Shown here in pieces: positions 13,475-25,428 of a stretch of DNA of 64,000 nucleotides; the first letter of the stretch is position 1, and the number at the start of each line of letters is the position of its first letter. Location: positions 62,001 to 126,000 of the forward strand of contig DF239846.1 of NCBI GenBank assembly GCA_000507305.1, in the 5' to 3' direction. Under the pieces are notes generated by a model. That model ran no database searches. It was not told where the DNA came from and saw only the letters and a program-made list of their open reading frames with translations. Source of the DNA: Breviolum minutum Mf 1.05b.01 (Eukaryota > Sar > Dinophyceae > Suessiales > Symbiodiniaceae). The position numbers and the translations under genes were made by a program.

Positions 13475-14384
13475 GTTTGTGTGGGGAAGTGTTCAGATAC
13501 GGCTATGGCATGATTGCCGCTTCGTGGGAATTATTTTTGTTTCTTCTTTTCATTGTTGTTCTTTGTTCAGAAGATTTTGTATTCCAAACATTTACTGCTT
13601 CAGTCTTGAAAGATAGCACAACTGAAAAATACGGGGAAACTACGAACTTGTGCCAATTGCAATTTCCCGGTCAATGCCCAAGTCTTAGAAGCCTTCCCAA
13701 AAAAAGAAGATTTTGCACCTTTCATCTCTTCACCGGGACTACCTCTTGGATAAAAATACATTGACATGTGGAGGGAATTGACATGATTGAAACTGCAAGA
13801 GAGATCAAAGAGGAAGTCTATGGGTAAATATCATGAAATCTCGTTATATTCAGTTCGGTTCGGTGGAAGACGTTTCTTAATTTTGTGAATCCCTTCGAAA
13901 TGCCTGGCATTCTATCGCATTCTCAACAGATCTCAGTCTCTTTGAGATGAGGTAACCCCTTCACAACATCTCCAGGTGTCCTTTAGTAGCATCATCGCGG
14001 CATCGACGGGGTATCTCATGATATGCCTCCTACAACACGAAGACCCAACGCATTTCTTCAGCACCTTGGCTTCCAGGAAGTCCTGCGAAAGAAAGTAAGG
14101 TAAAATGAATTCAGGTACAATCAGGTACACATGGTTATTCAACATTTTTCAACTCCTTAATGTTGTTCCTCTTGTATGGAATTACCCGGCCTGAGATGTA
14201 CCTTGTCAATTTGCATCAAATCACCTGAATTGTGGCAAAGGCATCTTACAGAGATCTATGCTCAACTTCTTGAATGATCATTCCTGGAATTCTGTGGAAA
14301 AGTTGATTGAATTATAGATGACCATAGAAAATTTGGGCAATTTCAACTAACATAAAGCATTCGAAGTGAAGAGTCCGCAGTGGC

Positions 14385-14460
14385 ATGAACCAGATGACGC
14401 CGGCGGCGGGCATCGTTCAGCCTGGTTACTTCAGAGCAGTCGATGAGCGGTATTCTCTAG
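14385..14460 (+). CDS. Exon candidate, short GC-rich frame
   Basis: ATG at 14385 follows a CCGCAG acceptor at 14375-14380. The first ~20 codons are GC-rich (Met-Thr-Pro-Ala-Ala-Gly-Ile-Val-Gln-Pro-Gly-Tyr-Phe). The frame then continues into AT-rich DNA, so the true donor is probably before 14460. Nothing identifies the product. Confidence 0.25.
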
Positions 14461-15146
14461 GAAAATGCCCCTCAACTCTTCCACGAAATCCCACGAACAA
14501 ATGTCATAGGTTGCATTTGCTTCAATTTCCACATGTTTCTTCCTCGCGAGCGCATGATCTAAAGCTATTCCCTGTGATGTCTAGTTTGTGCAAATGGGAG
14601 TCGGTTGATTTCACTGAAGCAGAATGCCCGCTGACAACCTTTGTAGCAAACCTCTTTGCCGGAGCCAAATCAGAAAAACTTCACACAGAGACTTGACAAG
14701 ACTTGGAAAGGCTTGATTCAAGACTTTCTCTACCTTCTCTTATATTCTCACAAAGGTATCCGAGTATGTGCAAGTACCGGGAACGCGTCAAATTCAAAAA
14801 GGGTGAAGTTCAATCAGCTTCCAGCCGTTTCTCTCTTCGTCGAAGCATGATACTGGACATTCTGATGATACTAATACTGATTGGTGGATCCCCACGAACG
14901 AGAAAGTGTGAATCGCATGCATAGGCATACGTATGCTAAATAACAGTGTTTGATACATATGATACGGGTTGTTGCCTGTAAAACTTGCATACAACTTGCA
15001 CAAGAATTACGTAATTATCTTGATTACATATATGCATAGATATGTTACTGTGCAATGATATCGAAATAGGCGAAATATACAAAAATAAAAATACAAAAAA
15101 GTATTGAATGTCATTTTGGCTGTGAATCCTCTCTCCGAGTCTCCAG

Positions 15147-15270
15147 GTGGGCAAGATGGGTCTTGGACGCTGCGGACGCTGGCTGTGGCTGCGATGTACT
15201 GTTGGAGAGAGTGGAGCCTTGGTGACGGCTGACAGAATCGTTGACGAGATTGCTGACGGTTATGCGAGCA
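15147..15270 (+). CDS. Exon candidate, frame ambiguous
   Basis: A GC-rich block follows CTCCAG at 15141-15146. Two frames give plausible peptides: one ends Glu-Arg-Val-Glu-Pro-Trp-stop, the other contains Ala-Leu-Val-Thr-Ala-Asp-Arg-Ile-Val-Asp-Glu-Ile. The block is probably coding, but the reading frame cannot be fixed by eye. Confidence 0.25.
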
Positions 15271-16494
15271 CTATATGTTGCTATACAGTTTTTTTCATTT
15301 TTTTTCTGCTTGTTTTGCTGTCGGGTGACACGTGATGTGACTCATGATATGAAGTGTTGTAATACATGATCACCTTCCAATGGGTGGTGTTTAAACCCTC
15401 AGGAGTTGCTTAATTGCACCCTTTCTAGGGTCTAGTGATACATGTCTAAGAAATGCTAATAGACGCCAAAGCATAATGATACTGTCACAAGATCAGAATG
15501 GAACAGGATGAACTGGTAGTGAAAAAGTCACTTACAGGAGTCATTTCAAGACATGCCTCAATCGTTCATATGTAGCCGTAGATCAAAAGTGATCTAGTGA
15601 TCTATGCATTGAAGAAGTGCACATAGTGGGACATACACATCTTTCCGTTTGCATCCTGATTTCCCTGATGAATCTCTCAAGTCCATTCAAATGCCATGTC
15701 TGATGTGTATAGATGTTCTCCTGGGGTAGACGGTTGGAAAAACCATGTTGGTATAGTTGGAGCAATTGTACTCGGAAGATGTTGAACGGTCATTTGCTTT
15801 GCAGAGATGGCACCTACGTCGAACCTAACAAAGATTGCGTACTGCAAACCCAAACATGACAACCAAAGAATTGGGCCTCCACTACGGTCAATGAACGTAC
15901 CGACACACCATCAGCTATTCACTTAACAGTGATCCATGCCCAGTTGCCCGTCTGAGGATATGCAGCCTTTGTGTAAAGCACTTTGATTCTTTGGTGAAAA
16001 ACATTTGCAATGCTGTCTCTTTGGTTGCCTGGCTTGGAAGACGTATTGGTTGGGGTCTGGATATTTGGAGATTTGGATCTCACGATCAAATCACCTAAAT
16101 CAACTCTATTTAGTAAATATGAACCTTCGGGAGTTTCACTGACTACCACTACTCAGTCAGTCTTGAATCTTGTCATTTCGTAAGTACTTGTTACTTGCAG
16201 CACTTGGTTAGTATTCCCAACGAATGAACCATGAGGCTGCAGTATCTTAATATTCTTTTTTTGGGTTCATCCTAATCCATGAATGAGAAATTTAAGTGTT
16301 GCACCTTATCTAGATCATCCTAAAGGGTACTATCTCCTTTTAAGCACGGTATGACGTATGGTCGGATTCCTTAGACATCCTACACTTGGATGCAGTCGGG
16401 CCTTAGCTCAATGTGCTCTCTCTTCATTCCGAGGGGATTTGCAGCACAGCTGAACTCACAAGATTCAGCGCAGGTAAGAGATTCCACATCACAG

Positions 16495-16608
16495 GAATTG
16501 GTGAACAGAGCAACTTGCCGAACCACGGAGACCATACGCATAGACCGCGAGGTTGTGACCTACACCTTCACCGTGGCGGCGCGGGAGACCGACTTTTCCA
16601 TCTTGAAG
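16495..16608 (+). CDS. Exon, 38 codons, phase 0 at both ends
   Basis: This is among the best-defined exons here. TCACAG acceptor ends at 16494, then come 114 bases, then AAG|GTACGG. It starts and ends on codon boundaries. The peptide is Glu-Leu-Val-Asn-Arg-Ala-Thr-Cys at the start and Asp-Phe-Ser-Ile-Leu-Lys at the end, with alternating beta-type residues between (Val-Val-Thr-Tyr-Thr-Phe-Thr-Val). The family is not recognised. Confidence 0.55.
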
Positions 16609-18027
16609 GTACGGTGGATATGGCAACAATATAGTCATATTAGCAACGTATGGTATGACATGGTAATTATGTAATATTGGTAGTATGATATTGATGATAT
16701 TGTTTAAAGATTGGATGTGTGACAAGGAAGTCCATCCAAATCCGTAATTTGAGAATTTGAGATTGTTTTGTGGTTCTGGGGTGCCAGAAAGCTTGTTTGA
16801 GTGAGATAGTTTTGGGTGTACCGCTTGGAACTTGGAGCGTTGAGGCAATGTTGTTGGTGGCAATCGTTCTGGAGGTGATCAACTATTGCTTTACCCGTCG
16901 TGACTTGGTGAACTTTAAATCAGAATTTTTGATCGATTTTCAGAAGACCAGTTTGAAGGTCATTCCAAACACCCAACATAGCTAGGCACTGGTAAACTTT
17001 CTTCCCCTTACAGAACCCAAAGCTTGCATGTACAAACCATATGACGGTGTGATTGCAGCTTATAGTGTGGATAGCCCATCTGCTGTATATAGTTAAACTA
17101 TGTTAAACTCTATTGAACATCATGTTTTTGGAGGGATCATTAGCCCTTTAGCGAAGTAAGATCTTCAATTGTGGCATTCTTTCCTTCAGGAAAGTCACTG
17201 GAATAGAAGGAGAAACCGAGAAACCTGAAGACACACACCTAAAGACAGCTAGAAAAAGGGAAAAAACTTAAAGACAAATCTAAACCAAAAGACACAGAAA
17301 AAGCTAAGAACAAAATAAAAGATGAATTGCCTACCTCTGGCCTTCAAAGAATGCCCTAATTTAAGAACTTACTAAAACGTTTCTATGAATTTTGTATATA
17401 TTTTCAGAGTTGTAGCAGTCACCCACTTCGAGGATCATTCCAATAGATTGGCGAGTGGTTGTCTCCCATTTAATCGAAATTTTAGGAAAGAAGGTATCGA
17501 TGACTCATACCCCTGATGCCAATACTTTTTGCTTATGTTTTAAGTCAAGGACCATTGGTGAAGCTGCCTAGCCCCACAATTGCGTGATGACCAGAAACCC
17601 AGGCACGCCAGCACCAGTGGATTTACCCGCAAATGAATATGCAGCGCTGCTTCCGAAAGAGGCTTAGACTTCAGCGTTTTTCACAGGCGATGACATCAGC
17701 ATTGATGTCTTGACCTGGGTAGAGCTCCGTTTTTTTTGGAGACCAGTACACTTTCCAAGAGCAGACATGACAGAAAATTATGTGAATTCCAAAGAGGGAG
17801 CCTTGTGATACTTTTTGTCCAAACCTTCATGTCCTTGGTCTTCCTGCTTCTCTTTTTCACTTTTTCACTTTTACACTTTTGCCTGTCATCTAGAGAGCGG
17901 GCATTTCCCTTTGCTGCGACTAACTTTTCAGACAATCACCAAAAATGTGGGCAAAAAAACTTCCAATGTGAAAATAGCAATTCAAAATTCCTGAAATAGT
18001 TTCTGAGAATATGTTGCGTTTCGCAGA

Positions 18028-18098
18028 TAGTGACGTAGAAGATAGCTTTGACTTGGGGCGCTTCAGCCCCTCTTCCGCGACCCTGACATCAGCGTGAC
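18028..18098 (+). CDS. Exon candidate, acidic Ser-rich end
   Basis: After acceptor TTCGCAG (ends 18027) a short frame reads Asp-x-Asp-Val-Glu-Asp-Ser-Phe-Asp-Leu-Gly-Arg-Phe-Ser-Pro-Ser-Ser and stops at TGA 18096-18098. It could be the disordered C-terminal tail of a protein. It is short, so confidence is limited. Confidence 0.35.
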
Positions 18099-19104
18099 AT
18101 GGGCGGAAAGGCAAAGCCACCAGAAACAAACACTCACACTTCTACAAAAGAAGACTTCTGAAGAAACTGGTCAAAGATTCACATATAGGATTTCAAAAGT
18201 GTTTCTATCAACGCATTTAGGGGGTTTTGTATCAGAATTTCATGGTCGCCCAGGCGAGGTAGATATTGTTTTTCTTGTTCTGACAGCACCTGGACCTAGC
18301 CACACATCACACATCTTTGTGCATTTATGGGATGTCTAGATTTGAAGTTTGTTCTTACACGCCAAAGAGCAGTGCATCATAATACATTTCAATACATATT
18401 ACATTTTTGTTTATTTGCTGTTTCCCCTGGGATTGCATCAGAAACAGCTTGAAAAGAAGCTACGTTGACAACGAAACATATGTCTGAATGTTTTTGTCTT
18501 CGATTTGAACCTGGCGGTTATCATGAATGGCAGTATTGCTCATATTATAATCCCTAGTGTTAATGTGGATTATCTCCTTGTTGGGATACCTGGAAATCAT
18601 CCAAACATCCCACAAAGCTGTAATTTGAATTCCAAATCGTTTTTGACACTGCTCAAGTGTGTTTTCTGAATCAAGTTCCTTGCACGGCCTTTATAGATAT
18701 CATGGACCATGGATTTTTCATGATCTTCCATCATCCTGGTAAAATCTGGGCAGGCTGCCCCAATGCCTCATGTCACAGTCCGTGCCCAGCACGGCTATTG
18801 CCGAGTTTCTTAAGGTCTAGCTATTTGGTGTCCTGGGTTCATCTTCACGAAAAAAAAAGATGAATTGCTGAAATGTTTTTTCAAATACCTCCAATTGAGA
18901 CCTCACCAGAAGCGATTGGCTCCGGTAGATGAAAGATTGTCGTTGATACCACACAGGACGTTAATGGGGAAACTTCTGTCTTTCGATCTGTATTTACTCG
19001 TAGTTTGTGATTCAAACCCTGGTATCCATTTTCAGTCATGAAGACTTCTGTGTCGAGTTTTCGTATATTCTAATTGGAGATGTACAAATCAGCTTCATCC
19101 GCAG

Positions 19105-19190
19105 ATATTCTGCCATTCGATGGGGCCGTCCGACCTGTTGTGAGTGAAGTTGTCCACCCCGAAACGGAAACATTATTGACAATGAGGCAA
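19105..19190 (+). CDS. Exon candidate, 28 codons
   Basis: Acceptor ATCCGCAG ends at 19104. The frame gives Ile-Leu-Pro-Phe-Asp-Gly-Ala-Val-Arg-Pro-Val-Val-Ser-Glu-Val-Val-His-Pro-Glu before entering AT-rich DNA. No donor is decisive. Function is unknown. Confidence 0.35.
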
Positions 19191-21438
19191 CCATGTTGCC
19201 CAATATTTTGCATAAATCAAACTCATGTCAACTATAGACAAAATCAATTGAATATCCTTTGCAGAACCCTGAATGCAAACCTTCACAACGCTAAGGTATA
19301 TAGGAGTTCTTACTTCTAGTAAGATGTCTTGTTTTGTCATGTGCGTCATTTCTTCCCAAGGCAAAAAGCATACACGCAATTGTGCTTGGGCTTTGACCTC
19401 TCCTTAGATGATCCTGTTTGATCCTGGACTCCGGAAGCTTTTTTAGATTCAGACCATTTATCCATCCACTAAGAAAAGAAGACTTGAAGGCTCAGACGTT
19501 GGGATGCGGAAAAAAGGGCATAGACAAATTCTCAAGCCATCAAATGTCATCAAAGGCTGAAGTTCGTTCGAAGATGTGGAGGGTTGGCAACATGTGTTTT
19601 CAAAGTGCTTTTGGGGAGAAAGACTGGCACGTCCACGTACATGCCAAACCAGGAGCCGAACCGGCAGGACGATTTATTCACTTGCGCAGTTGTGAGTAGA
19701 GGTGATTTGAAGCACAAATTATGTCATGTCTTTACGGTTTGTAGATGGGTGCTTGGGACCGACGAGACGTTGCCGCAACATACATCCTCAAATCAAATTC
19801 TGAACTCTCCAGTGGAGGAGGTGCGTAGTTAAAGCCGCATTGGTTCTTTCTACCTTGGCATGCCGATAGACAACAAAATGCTCAAAGACAGGCCGATGAC
19901 AGATCTGCAAGCTGGACACATGTAATTAGATGGTGCAAAAAGGGTTGTTCCCCCCGAAATCATTCTGAACTATGAAGTGAGCAGGGTCCGATCTGTACAT
20001 CACTATGGGGACCACATGTGGATTCACGCTTGGATATCTTGGATCTAGGTTTGCCCTGAAGAAGCTTGAGAATCTTGAGATTGTAAGTGCACCAGTGCAC
20101 CCCACCAGTGCCAAAGCTGTGTTCGTTTGCAACATTTGTGAGCCGGATCAGCCAACGTAGCCATGGTTCGAAACTTGAACTTGGCGGAGGCGCCATGGTC
20201 ATGTCCACTGCAACACACTGCAGCTGGTGGACACTTGCTTTTCATGCAATACTCTCACACTGCGGGGCATAGCTCATGAATCCTTTTCCGACTGGGTTTG
20301 CACAAAACTGCATCCTGGCATCCGTATTAAATTAGAGCTGAGTGCAAAGCACGCTTTGCCATAAAAAACATGATCACATAATGTCACATAACAAAGCCAT
20401 GTATGTTTGTTGGCGTCCATTCTGAATAGGAAAGCGAATACGCAACACTGCAAACCACGCTGTTGGAAGTTGTGGTACTGAATTCAAGGTTCAAGAAAGG
20501 ATGGGGCTGTTGCTTTCTGGTCTTGAGAATAGTTTTGTAGTGGGAGGTTGGAGTTTGGCTTCTTGAGGCCTTGTACGAATAATTAAGCTTATAAACATAC
20601 GTATAATATAACATCTCTACAGCTTTCCTTGAAAACTGCCCCGTGAGGCCTAGATACGCATAATCAGTATGTCGTTGTGAATCGGATTTTCATCAAGCCT
20701 GTGCAGGAAGTGTGTTGGGCGCCAGTCAACCACATTGCGCGCTTCCCGCGCTTTGCGCACGCCTGGTCCCCTGTGGACACAGCATGTGGCATAGAATGGC
20801 ATATAGTGGTAGGTGGATGTAACAGCTGTAGGCAGTAGGTAGACGTTTGTTACATTGCTGTGGGCTTTTGAAACTTGAAATGTATGATGACTCATGCTTT
20901 GGAAAATCCTTTGAAAGAGACGGGAATTTTGGAGAATTTATCGAAGTCATCATAGACCAAAACACGAGTTGAAACAAATTGCTACGTAAAGAGTATAGCA
21001 ACAGTGGCAGTACTTGTACACCCGCCATAACTGTATCCCAAAGTAGGTTAGTGAGCTAAAATCCCTAAGATGTTTGTTTCAATGCCAAGCGAATCCCAAC
21101 AAATCTTGAATCCAGTAGATCCATCATACAACGACTATCATGAGAGACAAACAGGGGCAACGCACTTTGAATCCTCAATGGAAGATCGAAAGCCCGAACA
21201 CATCCGAATACAGTAGATCCTTTTGATCGCTCCTGGGTGGGGAACAGAAATCCCACAAGTGAATTGAATAGATTGAATAGTGACCATGACGTCCCATTTA
21301 TGAGTCCCAACAGGAAAGAGAGAGAGAGAGAACAATTTGTTTTGCCATCTTTTAGCATGTTTTGCCTGTTTGTTAGAAAATAGTGAGCTGAAATCTCTTC
21401 AATTTCAGGTAGGTGCACTAGTCATCACTAGCCGCTAG

Positions 21439-21681
21439 CCTTGTGTAGAGAAGTTTTGTGATGCGTTTGGAATAAGAGACGTCCCCTCCAACGATCCATC
21501 TAAGCGCCTGAGTGCAGTCTGTGAGGCTGTAGCTTTTGAAGCACCGAAAGCACCAGGTTGGGGAGGGGCCCTCCGGTTTGCCGTGCAGAGTGTAAGTTCG
21601 GCTAATAAAGTCTTGCAAACCATGGCTGATTTACGCCAATCCCAATCTATAGGATTTGTGGATCACGTTCGTTTCGGGTGA
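21439..21681 (+). CDS. Exon candidate, long open stretch without ATG
   Basis: The frame is open for 80 codons after a TAG and closes at TGA 21679-21681. An acceptor at GCTAG (21434-21438) fits. The peptide opens Pro-Cys-Val-Glu-Lys-Phe-Cys-Asp-Ala-Phe-Gly and includes Ala-Phe-Glu-Ala-Pro-Lys-Ala-Pro-Gly-Trp-Gly-Gly. A donor at AG|TGTAAG or just after 21598 may end the coding part, where GC content drops. The product is not recognised. Confidence 0.45.
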   Translation, partial: PCVEKFCDAFGIRDVPSNDPSKRLSAVCEAVAFEAPKAPGWGGALRFAVQSVSSANKVLQTMADLRQSQSIGFVDHVRFG

Positions 21682-22142
21682 TTGAAGGTTGAACTCCAGA
21701 CAATAAGTTTGAAAAAAGTAGTCCCTTGGACATGATTGAAATAGATGTCCGAAGGCTTGAGCCCATTTGGACGTTGTGGAACAAACGTACGCTTGTGTGC
21801 ATAGCAGAAATCAGGTAAGCAACACTATCAAAATATGCTGCAATAATTTGCAGAATTTTTCCAATCCAGTGTCTTTGAGGAAGGCTGGACCATTTAATGG
21901 TGCCAAAAAGGTTGAAGGCGCCCACATAGATTCTGCTACCTGTGACTTATATGAGTGACTTGTGGTGTTTCCAGTGTTCACGAGGAGCAAGTAGAGTTCA
22001 TCATTCCCAACACATAGGAAAGACTTGGAAAGGGCTTGTTCACCTGGACATTGCAGGATTCTGCTTGTTGGCTGATTTGGCTGATTCTTACCTAGGTGGT
22101 TTGTTGGAACCCACATCAGTCATGTCGTGGGTTCAAGCTTGA

Positions 22143-22340
22143 AGCGAGAAGGATCGACAGCAGCCACCATCGGAGTGGAGTGAATTTTTCCGAGGAGTGT
22201 TGTCATTTCTGAGATTTTGCTGGTACGAGCAACCACCCTCTGAAGCCCGTGATATCGTTATAAAACTATCCATGCGAGGCCCCAAAGAAGCGGCAGAGAT
22301 CGATGAGTTAGCCGCTGACCTTGTGGATGGGCGGTGCTAA
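22143..22340 (+). CDS. Exon candidate, probable terminal exon
   Basis: The frame is open for 65 codons from after TGA at 22140-22142 to TAA 22338-22340. The peptide contains Pro-Pro-Ser-Glu-Trp-Ser-Glu-Phe-Phe-Arg-Gly-Val-Leu-Ser-Phe, then Ser-Glu-Ala-Arg-Asp-Ile-Val-Ile, and a final acidic helix ending Leu-Val-Asp-Gly-Arg-Cys. Composition is strongly protein-like. I cannot name the family. The stop could be a real C-terminus. Confidence 0.5.
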   Translation, partial: SEKDRQQPPSEWSEFFRGVLSFLRFCWYEQPPSEARDIVIKLSMRGPKEAAEIDELAADLVDGRC

Positions 22341-22752
22341 CATGCTGACGAATTAATCTAGACATTGATATGGATACAAGTGGACCGATACTTGAATAGA
22401 TACAATTAGATAGAAGATAGATACGAATAGTCCACTGCACAACTTTTGAATTTTTCAGTTTGGGGATGAATACAAGTCACTGTGGAGTTAGTCACGTCAC
22501 CCGAAAGGTTTGAAATTTTCGAAGCGTCGCTTTTCAGCTGCAAGGATTGAATTCCAAGTCACGAAAGCTGGGCAGTCCCAGCTGGAGTTTCCTCTTCTTT
22601 AGCAGTATTAGGGGACGAGATTTCCAGTAGAATTGATTCTTGCACTGTTTGGGGTGGGGGGGTGCGGGGGGGTCAAACTGTGGAAGAATCAATCTTTTTG
22701 CTGGGGAGGGGCGTGGGTGTTCGCAAGGGTTGATCGTACATAGCCCCACCAT

Positions 22753-22821
<69 letters not shown>
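22753..22821. repeat. (ATC)23 microsatellite
   Basis: This is a perfect ATC triplet run of 69 bases. It makes a spurious poly-Ser frame on the + strand. It lies between exon candidates, presumably in an intron. Confidence 0.95.
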
Positions 22822-22823
<2 letters not shown>

Positions 22824-23056
22824 CAGGCTGTCATTCCTTCCCCCCAGCTTTCATCCACCTCTTCACTCAAGTTTTTCTCTATGACTGTATGGATTCAACG
22901 CATTTCAACACTATGTTTGAGCCAAGCTGCTGCCTTGCTTCTCTGGGTATAGCTCATGCAACTACTATATACGGATGTAGGTGCATATGGTATACCCATC
23001 AGTTCCTGCTACAAGCTATACTAGCTATGCGATAGCGCAACCTGAGAGATACACAG

Positions 23057-23205
23057 ATGTCTGCCGCCACCCAAACAAAGGCCAAACAACAGGACTTCCT
23101 TGGACACGAAAGCGACGAGGAGAAGGGGACTCGGGAACATCCAACCGTCCAACCGTCGAACAACAATGAAGGGAATTCAGATTTATTAATACAGTATATG
23201 ATGTA
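23057..23205 (+). CDS. Exon candidate, hydrophilic acidic segment
   Basis: ATG 23057 directly follows ACACAG. The frame reads Met-Ser-Ala-Ala-Thr-Gln-Thr-Lys-Ala-Lys-Gln-Gln-Asp-Phe-Leu-Gly, then Ser-Asp-Glu-Glu-Lys and an Asn-rich stretch, closing at TAA. It could be a first exon or an internal one. The hydrophilic composition matches the exons that follow to 25.4 kb, so these may be one gene with a disordered domain. Confidence 0.4.
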
Positions 23206-23786
23206 ACGATTATGCAATATGATCCATACTGTTGACCGTATGGTAATTGAATGCATCAAAATCTCAAGTCTTCCAAGGCCTTCCACCATTTTAGCTTGCC
23301 TCGAAACACTTCTCAATACTTCCACTAGTGGGTGGTTCTCAAGCGGGACGTCATCATGACAGTGACCCTGAAAACGGCATATTGATGCTTTATATGGTTG
23401 GTTTCGATGACTGTTTGTTTGCGAGTGTGACAACTAAAGTGTTATGACAAGAGGCATTGGCAGCATTTAAACCTGTATGATTTCAAACAGTCAGAAAGGG
23501 TATGCGTTTGCAAGGATCGTCACAGGGGCAGAGGCCAGGTCATCAGCATGCAATTTAATGCAATTTATATATCACTATATCATATTAGATATAGGTGCAG
23601 TTTCGTAGTGCGCTACAGCCCATCATACAAGATTAGAAAGCACGAGGAGACGCGTATTGATGAGGTCTTCTAAATAGTTGCACCAGCAAGAAGTGCATCG
23701 AAGGAAAGATGCGTTCTATGTTGCAGCCGAAAGGCTTGAAGAATGTCGCACTCAAACATTTCTTGGGCATTTCTTGGTAGACTGAT

Positions 23787-23978
23787 GTGCGACACGAGAG
23801 ATCTCTCATGACGCCCGACAACGATGTCTTTCAGATTCCAGAGCGCAAACCGCACCCTGTAGAGGCAACCGAGTCGATGTTCACGATACCGTGGCCTCCA
23901 AAAGCTCAAATCACAGAGTTTCTCCAAGATGCTAAGTCGGTCCAAGTAATGTATGCCATTCTTGAGGCCATGTCATAG
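23787..23978 (+). CDS. Exon candidate, Pro-rich segment
   Basis: The frame is open to TAG 23976-23978. It includes Met-Thr-Pro-Asp-Asn-Asp-Val-Phe-Gln-Ile-Pro-Glu-Arg-Lys-Pro and Ile-Pro-Trp-Pro-Pro-Lys-Ala-Gln-Ile-Thr. A donor at CCAAG|TAATG or shortly downstream may end it before the stop. Function is unknown. Confidence 0.45.
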   Translation: MRHERSLMTPDNDVFQIPERKPHPVEATESMFTIPWPPKAQITEFLQDAKSVQVMYAILEAMS

Positions 23979-24286
23979 AACCCAGCAACTCTGAGGTGCC
24001 TGTAAGGCTGAGTTGATATTTTACAGGCACATGAGTGCTTGCGTATAAAGAAGGATATACAAGGCATGAAGGTAGGGAGACCACTCATATCATATCGTGT
24101 CATATTGTACCCCCCAACATCATATGATTATGTATAATCACCATGATGTATCATCTAAACTCCTATAAAGTCATTCAATATCAACGTGTGTTGTATAGTA
24201 TCGCATAGAAGTCATGCAACCTCATATAGATCTTTTATCTATTCCTTGTCATTCTTGGTTTCGTTTCCTACAAGTTTCAATCCCAG

Positions 24287-24460
24287 GAGATCCTACAAGA
24301 CATCCAAGACGCAGACGCAGAGCAGCAAGCAGCTGAGCCAGAGGACGGATTTGCAGACCATCAATCCTTCCAGATCTCCAGACCTGTAGAGGATTCTAAA
24401 GTTCCAGATGACTTCATCATATTTCATCTTTGCAGACTCTGGAAATCCGTAGAGACCTGA
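24287..24460 (+). CDS. Exon candidate, acidic Gln/Asp-rich segment
   Basis: Acceptor ATCCCAG ends at 24286 and the frame is open to TGA 24458-24460. The start is Glu-Ile-Leu-Gln-Asp-Ile-Gln-Asp-Ala-Asp-Ala-Glu-Gln-Gln-Ala-Ala, which is coiled-coil or disordered in character. The part after ~24400 is AT-rich and probably intron. Confidence 0.45.
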   Translation, partial: EILQDIQDADAEQQAAEPEDGFADHQSFQISRPVEDSKVPDDFIIFHLCRLWKSVET

Positions 24461-24612
24461 AGTGTTCTATTTTGGACTCGGCTAAGTAGATGGCATCCCT
24501 CATATCAATTCAAGTTGGATAGCGAGTCAAGACGATGGGTAAGGAGCGGCAAGCATGTGAGCATATGTGAGCTTTTCCGATCAAACTATGTACAGTCAAC
24601 TTTGACAAGCAG

Positions 24613-24747
24613 GAGCCGTTGCCGCCGCCACCGCCACCTCTAGAGGAAGAGGATGGTGCCGGAAATGAGAATACAGCAAGGGACCCAAAGCGTAGGACCC
24701 CAAACACAGTCCATGTATTTGGCCAACATATACTAATCTGCCCATAA
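24613..24747 (+). CDS. Exon candidate, poly-Pro then acidic segment
   Basis: After AGCAG (ends 24612) the frame encodes Glu-Pro-Leu followed by six Pro, then Leu-Glu-Glu-Glu-Asp-Gly-Ala-Gly, and closes at TAA 24745-24747. A proline-rich linker is plausible. Likely coding to about 24710. Confidence 0.4.
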   Translation, partial: EPLPPPPPPLEEEDGAGNENTARDPKRRTPNTVHVFGQHILICP

Positions 24748-25285
24748 TGATTATAAGTCTGGTGGATTTTGCAATCTTGGTAAGCCTTAAATCCTGGGTG
24801 ACGGAACGCAACAGGAATTACTTCGATGATGTTTGATTCAACCTTTTGAGTCATATATATATATATATGTACATGTGAGCTCTTTCCAGATGATCCAATG
24901 CCAATTATCATCTGAAATCGATCCATCCATCAAATTCAACTTGGTTCGGACATGTAAGCCTCAGAACTTGATTTTCTTGACAGTTTGTTGTGGGGCCTAA
25001 GACAAAGGGTGGATATGAGAGTTTCACTTCCTCGTTTGTTCAAGACTTAGGCACCAGACAATATGAGTTGAGATGTTGGGAGTTGATCAAGTCCATATTG
25101 AGAGGTATTGATTCAAGTCAACTGAGATTGCTCAACACTCCTGGGACACCATGGATCCTACATGAATTTTACAATTTCAGCTACCTTTTCTTGATGAATC
25201 TGAAATTCGCACTCAAAGTTCTGAAGCAGCTGAGAGCCTGCCCTAGCTTGAGACTTCAAAAGTCCTGTCCATGACCACGGTTCAG

Positions 25286-25428
25286 ACTTTGCATCGGCCC
25301 CGAGCCAGGAACCACCAGAACCCTTTGATGAATTGGCAGATTCCATGACAGAGGCTGGACGACAGGCTGCAAGCAGTCGCAATCCCTACATACTATATCT
25401 CCAAATCAAGTACTATAACATACTATAA
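25286..25428 (+). CDS. Exon candidate, Pro/Glu-rich segment
   Basis: Acceptor GGTTCAG ends at 25285. The peptide reads Phe-Ala-Ser-Ala-Pro-Ser-Gln-Glu-Pro-Pro-Glu-Pro-Phe-Asp-Glu-Leu-Ala-Asp and continues through an Ala-rich helix, closing at TAA 25426-25428. The last ~15 codons are AT-rich and may be intronic. It has the same low-complexity character as the exons just upstream. Confidence 0.4.

Noticed and set aside
22640-23035. + strand frame with a poly-Ser run
   Set aside because: The Ser run is the translation of the ATC microsatellite; flanks show no coding bias.
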